Shown: positions 12,536 to 24,665 of the stretch, one piece after another
Layout: each line of letters begins with the position of its first letter
Numbering within the stretch: the first letter of the stretch is position 1
NCBI GenBank assembly: GCA_003255065.1
Contig: QAOA01008053.1
Location: 634,514-698,513 of the forward strand
DNA from: Cercis canadensis
Taxonomy: Eukaryota > Streptophyta > Magnoliopsida > Fabales > Fabaceae
Direction: 5' to 3'
DNA length: 64,000 bases
Notes under the pieces: generated by a model
What the model saw: only the letters and a program-made list of their open reading frames with translations
What the model was told of the DNA's origin: nothing
The model's database searches: none
Position numbers and translations under genes: made by a program

Positions 12536-13976
12536 CTCAAAGTCATATAGAAACAACACACAAAGAGATAAGAGAATAGATATTAGATTCAAATATAAGA
12601 CATAATTAGCAAAAATTGAAAGCAAGCACGTTAGAGCCAGGAGTAAAGAAGAGGCAGCTGAAAAGCTAGGAGTTGGCAACCTTGGGTTGTGCTTTATTTA
12701 TATGCAAAAGGAGGCTCAACATAAGAAACCCTAGGTAATTGAAATTCCTAAAAATTAGTACTCTAATCAGCAATAATTTCTGAAATTATAATTTCAAATT
12801 ACTAATTAAATGTGAGACTAAAATTAAAGAGGCAATTCTGAAATTCCTCCATCAAGAAATCAATTATGAATTTCAAATATCAAAGAAATATATTTATGGA
12901 AGCTAATAAATACAAACGTTTTATTTTTTAATTATTCAACAAATAATAAATGCTAAAAGATCTAAAAATGGAAGTTATTTAGTGCCACGAATTTTAATTT
13001 CTTTTTCATGTTTTTTTATTTATAAATCAGACATACTTCATATTTTAGATTATTTTTTAAATATTGTAAAATAGAAGAAATTCACACAGCCTGCCACTTG
13101 TCGTCACCTTGATAGCAACATTTGTCAGCTCCACATTGTGTACTCTATTATTAATATTATATAGATTTGAGATGGTAAAAGGGCTTCATGTTTTCGATTA
13201 TTTTGGGAATAAATTAATTATGTGAGTAATTGAATTACTACAAAAACCTCTTGGATTGGGTCTAGTTGAAAACCATCCAAATGGGACCCTCTTCTAAAAC
13301 AATTTGCTAATTGTATAGAATGAGTTGTTTCCACCCTAGTTAACTTTGGACAGAAGAGCAAGGTCAGTTGGTTTCTTCTCTATTATATTTATATATTGAC
13401 TCTCATGCTTCCACCGGAAACTAGATATTTACAGGAATAAAAAGAAAGTACTTGTTGCCCTTTATAATTAATCAAGTGGACACTTTCTTTTTATCCTTTT
13501 TTTATTCACATGGCTAAATTTAAATAATATTTTTAAATTTTTTTTATTTATGTGAGTCCTTTTTATAATAATTCTCTCAACTTTGTTTGTTACAATAAGG
13601 TGAATTTATAACTAATTTTAAATAGATATATGATTATATTTCTATTACTTTTTATCTAATAATAATTTTTTTTTGATGTGACATTTAATAATTATTATTA
13701 AACTTTGATCAAATTTACTTTAAAAGGTATATATGATTATATAGTATAATTAATATTTAAGATAATTTTCATGCTATATTTCTTTAGAAACAAGAAAATA
13801 TATATCTATAACTACAAAGTATTATTACTTTGTCTATATAATTAACTTTGACTATATCTATGTGAGACACAAATTATATACAAAGAAGGCGCTAAAAGAT
13901 TTTCTAAGACTTATGAGCAAAGTAAAAATAAAACAAATATTCCCAAGTTTAGAAAGGAAGTGAAAATTGCTTGGAA

Positions 13977-16270
13977 TCTAATAAAAATAAATAACTATAC
14001 CAACATATTATCATATTTTTAATTCTTGTACATATATATCTATTTGATAATATTAATTTTTAATCTTTCCATTTTAAAAAATCATTATGCTAATTCCTAT
14101 CTTGTTCTTGTTACCGAAATAAATAAATAATTAATGGTAAATAAAAATATGATATTGTCCTTTGACAATTATTTTCTTTACTTGTTTATCATTTGAAGTT
14201 TTTGTGCTGTATTGATGAGTTTGATTAAAGCTGACACTAATTAGGTACGCTGTAGTAAAATTATCTTTTAGAAAAATACTATGACTTTTCTTTTACATAT
14301 ATAATATTCTTTCTCCGTATTATACTTACGAAGACAAATTTCATGCCATGTACTAATCAATGTAATTAACTACGTACCCAGTACATAAGACTCCAAATAA
14401 AATAAAAAAACATAGGTTCTAAATATTGATTGAATTAAGCTATATTGCATCTTAAAATGAAAATATTGATATGTCTATGTATGCATTAGAAACTCCTTAA
14501 AATCCATCAAAAACATATAAAAAGATAATGACTAAAATACATTGATTTCTTTTTGATTATTCCTCATTTTTTGTATGACATCTTTTCATTTAATATATTT
14601 TTATGATTTCAAAAGTACATTTTATAATTAAATAAATAAATTTTGAAGTATGCCTTATTTTTAAAAGATTTTAAAAAACTTTAAAATCAGAGTGGAGTAT
14701 GTATTCATATTCTACTTCCATTGCCCATTTCAAATTCCTGTGTGTTAAGTTTTCATCTATTGTTGCATTCTTGCTCACAGAACTCACGACACATACTCAA
14801 TATTTACTCAAACACCACATATAGCAATCTACCATTTTTTTCACATAAAGCTTCTTCTTTTTTTTGAAGCAAAAACCAGAGAGTTTGAGGGGAAAATACA
14901 AAGAATATCTCTATTGGGCTCACAATCAAAGAGGAGCAAAGTTTAGATATTCTACATCCATTGCCCATTTCAAATTATTGTGTTAAGTTTTTTCATTGGG
15001 CTCACGTTTACTCACACCACATAATAGCAATGTGCTAGTTTTTCACAAAAAGCTTGTTTTCTTCTTTTGCTTCAATTTTTCATTTCACACAAAAATTGAG
15101 AAGTTAAAAATTTAGTTTAGAAAATTCTGAGCAAAGGGGTGGCATTGCCTGTAGCAGTTCCACCAAGGAAATATAGATGAGTTTGAGAGGAAATTTGAAG
15201 AGAGGAAATTTGAAGAGAGAAAATATAAAAAAAAAAAAAAAATTAAGGATGCAATGAGATTTTTAGAAAGAAATAAAGGAAAAAGAGAAGAAGAAAGGGT
15301 GGTGCTAGCTACAGATGGTGGTAACCACCACCTCCATTCTCCAATAGGAGTAGAAATTTTAGAGAGAGAAAATAAGAGTTTAGAGAGAAGAGAAATGAAA
15401 ACTCAGAAATTTTGAAGAAAATAAAGAGATAGAGAGAGGAGATTTACTTTCATACCTCCAATTTGACTTGGGGTCTTGCGTTTTGTCTTCTGTTTCCTTT
15501 GCCCTCATCTCTTATGTCTTTTTGTTTCTTTTATTTACTTCATTTTAGTTGTTTCTTTGCAAATGGCTTTATTGAACCAATTAGGGGCAGCCCTTTCTTT
15601 ATGATTGGGTTTTTCTTCTCTTTTTAGTTTGAATGTTTCTATTTGTTCTATTTCCTGCTTTGGGCCACTTGCCATTCACTAACTTGGGCTCAATAATGCC
15701 CATAATGGTAACAAGCTAATCGTGTGTGCTGAACAATGAGACTAAATTGTTTTTCTTTGTCACGTTTAAATTGGTGGCCCCATTTTATGCGTATGTTTTA
15801 TTATTTGTTGCATTCGGGCCACTTATTCAATTTCGGAAGGCTTTCCATGCTTTATTTCATTATCATTTCATCTTCTTATCTTGTCCTTTTATATTTGAGA
15901 TGCTTGCATGAATAACTTTTTATGATGAAATGAGTCAAGGAATAATGGTGATCACGATGGAATGTGTTTCAAAATTTATATCTTTAACATGACATTCTAG
16001 TGTTGTCAATTTGCTTGTGTATTGCCAGGGGCAAATTTAGAATTCTTATGTAATAGGGGCAAAAAATATATATGCATAAATGCTTTACAAGACTTTCTTT
16101 GTTTGTTAGTCTCGTCTATTTATAATAACTCTCATCTTTAATAGATGGTGGAGATTATTACAAATGTCCTTAATGTATGGTTACCAAATGCCTTTAATAG
16201 ATGGTGTAGATTATTCCAAATATCCTTGGTGAATGGTGGGAATTGTTCTAAATGAATAAGTTTGAGCTTT
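13977..16270. other. Intergenic region, no gene recognised
   Basis: AT-rich, with purine-rich tracts at 15180-15450. A ~60-bp sequence with CCATTGCCCATTTCAAATT occurs twice (about 14718 and 14960), which suggests a local duplication. The ORF at 15726-15911 resembles no known domain. Confidence 0.5.
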
Positions 16271-16286
16271 AAAAGTTTCCCACCTC

Positions 16287-17428
16287 TGTAGGCCCTGATG
16301 TTGTGGATGTGGTGCTGGGATTTTTGAATAATGGGGTTCTTTTTGATGAAATTAATTACACACATATTGTTCTTATTCCAAAGATGAACAAGCCATCTAA
16401 TATGACTCAATTTCGGCCTATCAGTTTGTGTAATGTTCTCTACAAAATTATATCAAAAGTGTTAGCTAACAGGCTTAAACTGGTTCTCCTAGATGTGGTT
16501 TCTTTGAATCAAAGCGCTTTTGTGCCAAATCGCCAAATTACTGATAATGTGATGATTGCATACGAGTTGTTACATGCTCTAAAGAACAAGCGCTCTGGGC
16601 AAGAAGGTTATATGGCTTTAAAGCTTGACATGAGTAAGGCTTATGATCAAGTAGAGTGGGGTTTTCTAGAGGCTGTGATGTTGAAATTGGGATTTGCAGA
16701 GAGGTGGGTTAGCATGGTTATGTTGTGTATATCTACTGTCCCATACTCCGTCATTCTAAATGGTATGCAACATGGGTTATTTTTGCCTAAGCGAGGTCTT
16801 TGACAAGGTGATCCTTTGTCCCCCTATCTGTTTGTGCTCTGTGCAGAGGGTTTGAGTGCTTTGTTGCATGATGCAGAGGCTAATGAAGCGCTAACATGAG
16901 TGAAGGTTAGTAGGGGTGCTCCTTCGATATCCCATTTATTTTTTTGCAGATGATAGTCTAATTTTTGCTCGGGCTTCTGTGGCTGAAAGTATTGAAATTC
17001 AGCGTATTCTGGTTAATTATGAATTGTGCTCAGGTCAAAAAAATTAATGTTGATAAATCTGCTATTTTCTTCAGTCCTAATTGTCAAAACTTGGATAGAA
17101 GTTGCATTATATGCAAATCTTGGGTATTTCTTCGGTGGCTTTTAATGAAAAATACCTTGGGTTACTTACCATGGTGGGGAGAAATAAAAACTTCTCTTTT
17201 CAGCCTTTAAAGGAGCATGTCTGGAAGAGGCTACAAGGGTGGCGAGAAAAACTTCTCTCTAAGGCAGGGAAGGAGATATTGATTAATGCCATTGCTCTTT
17301 CTATACCGACATACACGATGAGTTGTTTTCGGATTTCTAAAACTCTTTGCTATGAATTAAATCAACTCATGGCCAAATTCTGGTGGGGTAGTACTTCAGA
17401 GGTTTCCAAAATGCATTGGATTAGCTAG
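16287..17428 (+). pseudogene. LINE reverse transcriptase domain, broken
   Basis: RT fingers and palm motifs are readable in order: [37 protein letters not shown], the first catalytic Asp in [24 protein letters not shown] after a TGA stop (16801), and the FADD catalytic box at about 16951 in a different frame. The frame changes again near 17100 before the thumb region ending EVSKMHWIS and a TAG. At least three disabling changes are visible, so no active polymerase is expected. Confidence 0.9.
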
Positions 17429-17439
17429 GAAAAGATGGC

Positions 17440-18650
17440 AATTCCTAAAAAAATATGAGGGATTGGGATTTCAGAATTTGAAGGACTTTAATCTTGCCAT
17501 GCTTGCAAAACAGGGTTGGCGACTTCTCCAAAATCCAAACTCACTGTTGGCCCGCATTTTAAAAGCGTGATATTTTCCAGAGTCTAACCTTCTGCAGGCA
17601 CCCTTAGGGCATAACCCATCTTATACTTGGCAGAGTGTTAGAGCTGGATTTCTTGTGCTTAAGCAAGGCCTAATGTTTCGCATAGGGAATGGTGATACGG
17701 TGGTGATGGGCAGCGATCCTTGGATTCCAAGAGGGGGGGATAGTTGCGTACAATCTATTTTGCCTGTAGAGTTGTCTGTTCTCCAAGTTAATGAGCTGTT
17801 TCGTCGGGACAGCAAGGTATGGGATGTGGACTTTGTGTATTCAGTATTTAATGCTGAGGAAGCTGAGCTGGTTTGTGGAATATCGTTGAGTGATAGGGAC
17901 CATAACGATTCCATTTATTGGAAGCTTATAAGGAATGGAGCCTTCTCGGTTAAATCTTCTTACCAGTTGCTAGTTAAAGAAAGATGTAACATGCCAAATA
18001 ACCATACAAATACGGTATGGCAGAAAGTATGGAAGCTAAATTTGCCAAATAAATACCGGCATTTTCTATGGCGTTGTTGTAAAAATATCTTGCCCACAAC
18101 CCATGCGTTGACAAACCGGGGTCTTGATATTCCTCACCACTGTGGTCTTTGTTTAGAGCATGAAGAAACATTGCTACATGCTCTTTTCCTTTGTTCTGAA
18201 GTGCGTGAGGTGTGGGAGTCTTTGGAGGTTGATTTTGGGCTGAATGCTAAAGGTATGGACACTTTCGTTGATTGGTTCATAAGAGAGATGCAAGGGTGGG
18301 ATGATCATCATTTATCGCTTATGGTGTTGGGTAGCTACTCCTTGTGGCAGCGTCGTAATGCTATCAAAGTGGGCAAATCTGTCTTGCCTATCCACCAAGT
18401 ATGGAACAGCATAAGTTCTCTTTGGAAGGAGATTACGAGAAGCCAGGTGGTGCAGCCCCTGGTACTACAAGGTCGTGCACCTCGCTGGGTACAACCAGCT
18501 GTTGCTTCTCTGAAACTAAATATTGATGCTGCATTGCTGCCTTCAGGTATGGGTGGAATGGGCGGTGTAATCAGGTATGGTGCTGCCCTATTCTGTATGC
18601 TCCATCTATTGAGGTGTTGGAGGCCATGGCTTGTAGAGAAGGGTTGAAAT
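17440..18650 (+). pseudogene. LINE ORF2 connector and zf-RVT domain
   Basis: After an additional frameshift the reading continues with GLGFQNLKDFNLAMLAKQGW, then GNGDTVVMGSDPWIPRGG, typical of plant LINE ORF2 downstream of the RT. The zinc-binding RT-associated domain follows (WKLNLPNKYRHFLWRC, with CGLCLEHEETLLHALFLC as the Cys/His cluster, about 18040-18200). The frame 17655-18647 is open for 330 codons, the longest intact part of the element. Confidence 0.88.
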
Positions 18651-18937
18651 TGGCATTAGCATGGGGTATAACTGAGGTTTGTTTGGAATGTGATGCTCAG
18701 GGTGTGATATTGGCACTTAATAGTGGAGATAAGTTCCTTTCTCCATTAGGTTTGCTATTGGAGGACATCCATGCTATGGAACGTGAGTTTCTAAGGATCT
18801 CTTTTAGCTGGGTTCCTAGACAATCTAATTATGTTGCTAATAAGCTAGCAAAGCATGGAATTTCTGCTCCTAGGCTTTTGGTTTGGCATGATTTGCCACC
18901 TAGTTTTCTTTTTGATGTGTTTCCTTTGGATGATTAA
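18614..18937 (+). pseudogene. LINE C-terminal RNase H domain fragment
   Basis: It starts in a frame overlapping the upstream one. It carries the RNase H-like parts EAMACREGLKLA (catalytic Glu region), LECDAQGVI (Asp) and SWVPRQSNYVANKLAKHG (the R-x-x-N-xx-A-x-x-L-A-K signature of plant LINE RNase H). The first beta strand with its Asp (NIDAALLPSG) is in the preceding frame. The stop lies just before the 3' end and poly-A tail of the element. Confidence 0.88.
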
Positions 18938-18982
18938 TGGAAATTTCCTTTTCAAATAAAAAAAAAAAAAGTTTCCCACCTC

Positions 18983-21185
18983 CTTTCCTCCAAAATATCT
19001 AAGAAAAATATATGTATATATAAAAAATAATTTAAAGAGAAATGAATGATGTATTTACATATTAGTACTTGTTTTAAAAATTTTCTTACCATTTGGTCTT
19101 GATTAAATATTTTCTCTATAAATTTGACAAAACTGATTTAATTTTTAGAGGTTTGTCCTTTTTTTTTTTTATTAAAAAAAAGTGTGAAATTCATGTAATA
19201 TTTATGCTTAATTGTAAATTTTTTCCTTTTATTTTGTCTAAATGAATTATTTGATTTCTTCATTTTAATTTCAAGCAATTTAGTCATCCTATTTGCCAAA
19301 ACGTTATAATCTTGTCTTCCACCCTAGGAGTGCATATGATAGCTGAATTTTTTTTTAATTTTTTGGGAATCTCAACTTGAGAATCTTAAGTTTTTTGATA
19401 AAAGATTTTTTAAAAAAATTCCCATTCTTAAGAACATTTTTTTGGCTAACTTTCCTATGAAAACATTCTCACAGGAGATGAGAAACCAAGATTCTCATAG
19501 TTGTAAGGTAAGTTTTTTAGAAGTGAAAAAACATCTTTAACCCTTATTTTTCTCAAACACTCACCTCGCTCTGATACTCTCCCTCTCCCTCTACCACCAT
19601 TGGAGCTCAAAACACAGGAACCTAAAACCAATAATACTTGTTTTTGGCTTTCTTCTTCTTTGTCGTATCACTGAACTCTGCCTCTCACCATCAATTTCCC
19701 CTCTTCCTCACTTTTTTCTCTCTATTTCTTCTTGATTTCTCTTTTTCAATAAATTTTCTATCTGGTTCTCAATCGCTGGTCTCTTCCTCCATTCTTTCTT
19801 CTTTGAAAATTTTCTCTCTATCAATGGTTCTCTCTTCTTCCCTTTTTCTTCCCCTAATTTAGTTTCTCTTTTTGTTGTGTTCTATCCTCTCTTTCTTCCT
19901 TCTTGTCTTTTGCTATTTGCTTTTACTTTTTTTTTTTGAAAATCAAATAATTAAATACAAATAAAATATGAAATAATAAAAGATTAACAAAAACACAAAT
20001 TTTTAAAAAATAAACATTCATTAACTATATAAAGTAATTTTATTTTATTTTTACTTAAAATAGATACGGGTATTTTTGAAAAAAAAAAATAAAGATTCCC
20101 AAAAAAATTATATTTAAACTAAATAAGAAAATAAAAGATTCTCAAAAAATATTGTCTTATATTTCCAATAATTTTTTAAGCCAATTAAACACAATTATTA
20201 TATTTTCAGGAATTAACAATCCCAGAAAATATGATTCTCAAGAATGAAAAGAGAATCTGCCTATCAAATACTCTCTAATTATCATCTAGTTATAGACATG
20301 ATTTATTGTGGCATTGAAAAATATCGTTTGTTAATTAATCATTAATCTTTTAGCCAATCTTAAACTAAACCTATTTAAAATTACAATTAAATAAAAAAAG
20401 AGAAAAAATAAAAGAGAAAAGAAAAAGCTAGTGCATAGAACGATAGAGAAAGAGAACAGAGAGTGAGAGAAAGAGAACAGACAGAGAGAGAGAAGAGAGG
20501 GTTGAGTGAAGGAGTATGAAATAAAGATGGAGACAGATCTAGAGCAAGACAAATAGAAACAGAGAGACCTAAGCAGGGAGAAAGGGAGCAGATTGAGACA
20601 GACAAATGAAATTTCAGATGAATATATGATAATCCTTTGTCTCCTTACTTTTGGTAATCCTCTATGCGAGAGTCAGTCTCTCTCTCTTTCTTCTTATTCT
20701 TCTTCTTCATATCTCTCTCTCAGTTGCTGAATCGGAAAACGATGGTTAATTCGTGTGAGGGATTGGAATTTCTTCTTCTGTTTGAGCCAAGCACACTTGC
20801 TGAACGAGGAAGAAAGAAGAAGATGGTTAATTCGCACAAGGGAAAAGAGATTCGGTTAAAAAAATAAAAATAAAAAATTGATGAGAATGACAAAATTGCC
20901 ATGGTCACTTGCTGAATCTTTGACCACATCCACACCCCACATGAATGATGAATGAGTATGAATGAATATGATGGTAGATGCATAACAATAACATAACCAG
21001 AGATAGATAGAACAAGAGACTAGGGTGCCCATTGCCCAATCACCCTCCCCACTCTCCACTGTCTCTCCAGCCACACTCTTACCTACATTTATCTCACCTG
21101 ACAGTTAATTTGGTAAAATTCCCATGTTGAGTTAAATCACTAAAACCATCGAATCGAATTGAGTTTTGGTTAAAAAATAAGAATA
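18983..21185. other. Intergenic region with low-complexity tracts
   Basis: No gene is supported. Pyrimidine-rich (19560-19920) and GAGA-rich (20390-20620) tracts create long spurious ORFs. Segments at 19330-19510 and 20090-20260 share GAGAATCT/AGATTCTC-type words in opposite orientations and may be the arms of an old foldback element, but no clean ends are visible. Confidence 0.45.
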
Positions 21186-21550
21186 AAATCCTTTTTTAGT
21201 CATTGAAAAATGTAGTCACTGACAAATTCATTCTCCAAAAATTTTTAGTGACAAATTGGTCATTGAATTATTATTCTGCTAACAAGTTAGTCTTCCGGTA
21301 AGCAAAACCAATGAAAAAAAAAATGAGGACTTAAAATGAGAAAATGAGGACTTAAATATAACTAGGCAAGATCAATGAAAGAAATTTAGGAAATGAGTCT
21401 GTAGGGGTCCAGAACTTTTTTCATTAAAATACCAGAGGACTAATTTGTTAGACAAAATAATAATTCAAGGACCAATTTGTCACCGAAAATTTTGAGAGAA
21501 CGAATTTGTCAGTAACTATATTTTCTAAAGATTAAAAAAAGTTTTACTAA
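21186..21550. mobile_element. Foldback MITE with ~110-bp inverted arms
   Basis: The left arm (21186-21296) and the right arm (21430-21550) are imperfect inverted repeats. Both carry GACAAATT(C/G)(A/G)TTCTC, GTGACAAATTGGTC and TTGAATTATTATT in matching order when one is reversed. The centre is purine-rich, with two copies of ATGAGGACTTAAA. Exact ends and target-site duplication are uncertain. Confidence 0.7.
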
Positions 21551-21870
21551 AAGAAACAAAATAAAGGACGCAAGGGAATTAATTAATTTGTCCTATGAAA
21601 TTATTTCTACTTCTACGTATCATGATCTTTCCCAATTCAACCTCAAATCAAAATCAAAATCAGGATGATGAAACGACCTTTCATGAGAGTCGTATCACGG
21701 GGATGTGACTCCATTTGCTTTCTCTCACATAAGGGTTCTTCCAATAGAATTGAGAGGCCATGTAAATGGATACATTAAATCAACGAAGAAAGAGATACCG
21801 CGCGCTATCAAATAATTTAATCATACCCCACCAGGCTTCACCATTTTCCCTTTTACATAAATATATATAG

Positions 21871-22269
21871 GGCTTTTGACACAAATATTACATTTTACAA
21901 AAGTATTTATTTAAATATTACAACTTTTAAATTAGTTACACAAATATTACACTTTTTAAAAATTCAAAAATTAAAAAAAAAAAAAGATTTTCAGACACGT
22001 GGGTCCCATGTGGACACGCCGTGAGGCCCACGGCGTGTCCTAATAGGCAAAATTCATCCATTGTTCTAAAGTTGTGGGGCCTGTGACGAATTTTGGCTTA
22101 TTGGGACACGCCGTTGGCCTCACGGCGTGTCCGGTGGGTCCCATGTGTTCGAAATTTTTTTTTTTTAATTTTTGAATTTTTAAAAAGTGTAATATTTGTG
22201 TAAATAGTTTGAAACTTGTAATATTTGGGTAAATACTTTTACACAATGTAATATTTGTGTCAAAAAGCC
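21871..22269. mobile_element. Foldback MITE, Mutator-like by its 9-bp target-site duplication
   Basis: This 399-bp element begins GGCTTTTGACACAAATATTAC and ends with its inverted counterpart. It is flanked on both sides by TATATATAG (21862-21870, 22270-22278), a 9-bp duplication typical of Mutator-like elements; the flank is TA-rich, so the match is somewhat less decisive. The arms are inverted for about 115 bp. Two strong internal GC-rich hairpins, each with GGACACGCCG and CGGCGTGTCC, flank the centre. No coding capacity. Confidence 0.75.
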
Positions 22270-22284
22270 TATATATAGTCATCA

Positions 22285-22287
<3 letters not shown>

Positions 22288-22342
<55 letters not shown>
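22288..22342. repeat. (TA)n microsatellite
   Basis: An uninterrupted run of more than 25 TA units just outside the MITE. Confidence 0.97.
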
Positions 22343-22348
<6 letters not shown>

Positions 22349-23369
22349 TTATTATTGACAAACAATCTAGTCTAGAATCTAGACCTGGTTTGCTTGTGGT
22401 TGTGATCCATTTCCCTTTTCCTGTTTCCTTCACTCGAAGAATCCTAAAATGCATCAGCAAATACAGAAAAAATGGTTTCATCAGAAACCCATTTTGACCA
22501 AGACCCATATAAATTATAGAGTCGTCAACAGGTAAAGTAGCAAAATGATTCCTTAACTTGAAAGGAAAAGAGGGTAATAGGAAAAGAAATACCATGCAAG
22601 AATCCTCGTACAAGCACTACTGAGTTATGAAGAAAAGAATATGCATTGGGACCCATTAATTTCCATGGTCTTTACCCAAAAGACAGTGATAAACCATCTC
22701 TTACCTTTCCTCATGCCCAAAGAAAACACGGACACCTCAGCAAAGCAAAAGACAACAAAAGATTGAAAGCAGACTATACAAGACCGAGGTCGTCGAATGA
22801 AGTCAATCTATTAATGCTTCCTCTAGAAGCTATTGTGTATGTTGTATTGTGTTCTATTTCAATCAATGCTCCATAGAAACTGTTAAAGATCTCAAATGAG
22901 AAGAGTTAGTTGTAATTTGATTAATGGTCATTTGTAATTTTATATGATTATGTCGATCTCAAAGAATTATAAAATGATTAGTGATCATATATAACTTCAA
23001 ATAACTACTGATGAGTGATTAAAGTATAACTAAATGTAAATTTAAAATTTACTTAAAATTCTTTTTATGTAATTTTCTCAAAATTATATGAAATATATAG
23101 TATTTTTCAATTGAAAAGAAAAAAATATATTGTAGATATACCTATGTCAATGCTATCACAAAATTAAGTGTGGTTTAATAGTGAAAATTAGGACAACTTA
23201 TATGAAGTCTTTGCTTCAAAGCATTTATATAACAGAAAATAAATGTGGACTGTAGTTAATAGAACCGTATGATTTGATATATATTAAAATTTATTTTATA
23301 TATAACAAAATTTATAATTAAAAGTATTTCTTTTTAAAAAGATTGTTTTCCTTCATTTAACTAGTGACA
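22343..23369. other. Intergenic region, nothing recognised
   Basis: Short ORFs on both strands show no domain, and the AT-rich half from 22900 onward has no repeat boundary that I can define. Confidence 0.5.
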
Positions 23370-23378
23370 TTTATTTTA

Positions 23379-23823
23379 GAAGAAACCTACAAATGAGTTC
23401 TTGAAAGATTTCAGTTTCAACAAAATGGTCCTTGAAAGATACAAAACCACAAAATCGTCCTTCAAAGATTAGACATCTATAACAAAATGATCATCCGTTA
23501 GTGTAGGCTGTTAACCATGGACGGAATGGCTGACATGGCACTATTAAGTACTTACGTGGCATGTTGGTGTCATGTGTGGCAATTTAAAATGCCATGTGAG
23601 CTGCTGATGTGGCAATTTTTTTTTTTTTTTAAAAAAAGGCACTAGTTTTGGCCAAGCGGTGTCATATCTGTTGTGGTCTCCATCTAGTTTCATCCTCTTG
23701 CATTTCTCTGTACTGCTCGGTAAAAAAACACTAACCTCCATTTATGAAGCTGAACCTCCTCTTCTTTTTCTCATCCTCTTCACTCTACTTGGAGCCATTG
23801 GAGCTTTAGGTGTCCTCTTCTTC
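23379..23823 (+). repeat. Left terminal inverted repeat of the Pack-MULE
   Basis: Matches 27952-28401 in reverse orientation. It includes the blocks CAACAAAATGGTCC, GGACGGAATGGCTGACATGG and CACTAGTTTTGGCCAAGCGG, then a short frame with EAEPPLLFLILF that is also readable in the other repeat. A poly-T/poly-A stretch marks the middle. Confidence 0.9.
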
Positions 23824-24524
23824 CTGACTTTGTTCGAACCCTAACCCCCAATTTGAAGACCATTTGAAGAGCGAAACCTGGATGACTTGAGAGGAAGATT
23901 TCTGTGGATTTTGATTCTCATTTGGCGTTCCTCTGTCTCGCATCTCCTGCATCCTTTCCAAGGCGAGTTATCTATCTCTTTGAACTTTTTCCTGATTTTC
24001 TATTCCTTTCTTGCTATTAATTTGAATAATTTCAATTGCGCGGCTATTTTTGTTGTTATTATTTGTAATCTGAGTTTGCGTGTCTTGGGTTCTCGTTCTG
24101 AATCTTGTGCTATTCTCGGACTTTTTGTTTTGGATGAACAACAAATCAGGAGTTGCTCTTTATTAAATCTTTTTGTTTGATGGGCTTATGCTAGTCTTAG
24201 TTCGTATGGTGTTCATTGAATTTAAGCTTTTGCACTTGCTAATTATTATAGCCAGAAAGCAAAAGAGCAGTATTAATATTTTTCTTTTTCCCCACCTTGG
24301 TTGGGTTGTGATGCTGCAAGTTTGGTTGCAATGATGAAAATCAATTCTAAGATTTTTTTTTCCCCTGAAATTTCTTAATTTGGATTTTGGTTCGGATAGA
24401 AATAATACACATTTATGTTACTTTATAAATGAACTCTTCAAACATGATGAAGACAGTTAAATTAGTTGATATAATGCATATACAAATAGAATTTCAAGCT
24501 TCATACTTTAAAGTTTCATCTCTG

Positions 24525-24665
24525 ATATAATGCATATTCCTGCCAACAGAATCTGACACTAGGCCAAATTGCGGTTTAGTTATCAAAATCCTGCTAACTT
24601 GTTCTTTTAACTTCTTTAATGCTTCAGATAGAGCTCTATTCTGTTCTCTAACAAGTACCAATAAT
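24525..24665 (-). other. Coding-like minus-strand stretch in the Pack-MULE, unrecognised
   Basis: On the minus strand a frame of about 45 codons reads as a charged amphipathic helix (REQNRALSEALKKLKEQVSR). It ends at stops on both sides. It could be a third captured fragment in antisense orientation or a chance frame. I do not recognise the family. Confidence 0.25.

Larger units (their letters stand above)
9849..13164 (+). mobile_element. Helitron-like non-autonomous element
   Basis: About 3.3 kb interrupts unit 3 relative to units 1 and 2 without an obvious target-site duplication. The left end has a short GC-rich hairpin (CCGCGC-GAT-GCGCGG, 9863-9877) just inside ACTAGTACTGAG, a layout common at plant Helitron ends. 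The right end is AT-rich, ending ATTATATAG. Canonical TC and CTRR termini are not visible, so a Helitron2-type or other class remains possible. No Rep/helicase is seen. The element has an N gap (10641-10897), a ~118-bp imperfect tandem repeat near its left end and a tRNA-synthetase fragment on its minus strand. Confidence 0.6.
8533..13976. repeat. Tandem triplication, unit 3, interrupted by two later insertions
   Basis: Unit 3 matches unit 2 at 8533-8991, 9283-9848 and 13164-13976. The missing intervals are a TRIM (8992-9282) and a Helitron-like element (9849-13164). Since neither insertion is in units 1 or 2, both came after the triplication or were absent from the copied template. After 13976 homology stops. 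Confidence 0.8.
16287..18970 (+). mobile_element. 5'-truncated L1-type LINE (non-LTR retrotransposon)
   Basis: The insertion is bracketed by a perfect 16-bp direct repeat AAAAGTTTCCCACCTC (16271-16286 and 18967-18982) and ends in a poly-A tail (from 18958), the hallmarks of target-primed reverse transcription. The body holds the second ORF of a plant L1: reverse transcriptase, zinc-binding reverse-transcriptase-associated domain (zf-RVT) and a C-terminal RNase H, spread over several frames. The first ORF and the endonuclease are missing, so the copy was 5'-truncated. Stops and frameshifts make it dead. Removing the insert rejoins a continuous flank. Confidence 0.93.

Noticed and set aside
17621..18171. 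Minus-strand ORFs opposite the LINE
   Set aside because: Shadows of the LINE ORF2; no independent domain.
19638..20983. Several Ser/Phe/Leu-rich ORFs on both strands
   Set aside because: They follow CT- and GA-rich simple tracts; composition explains them.
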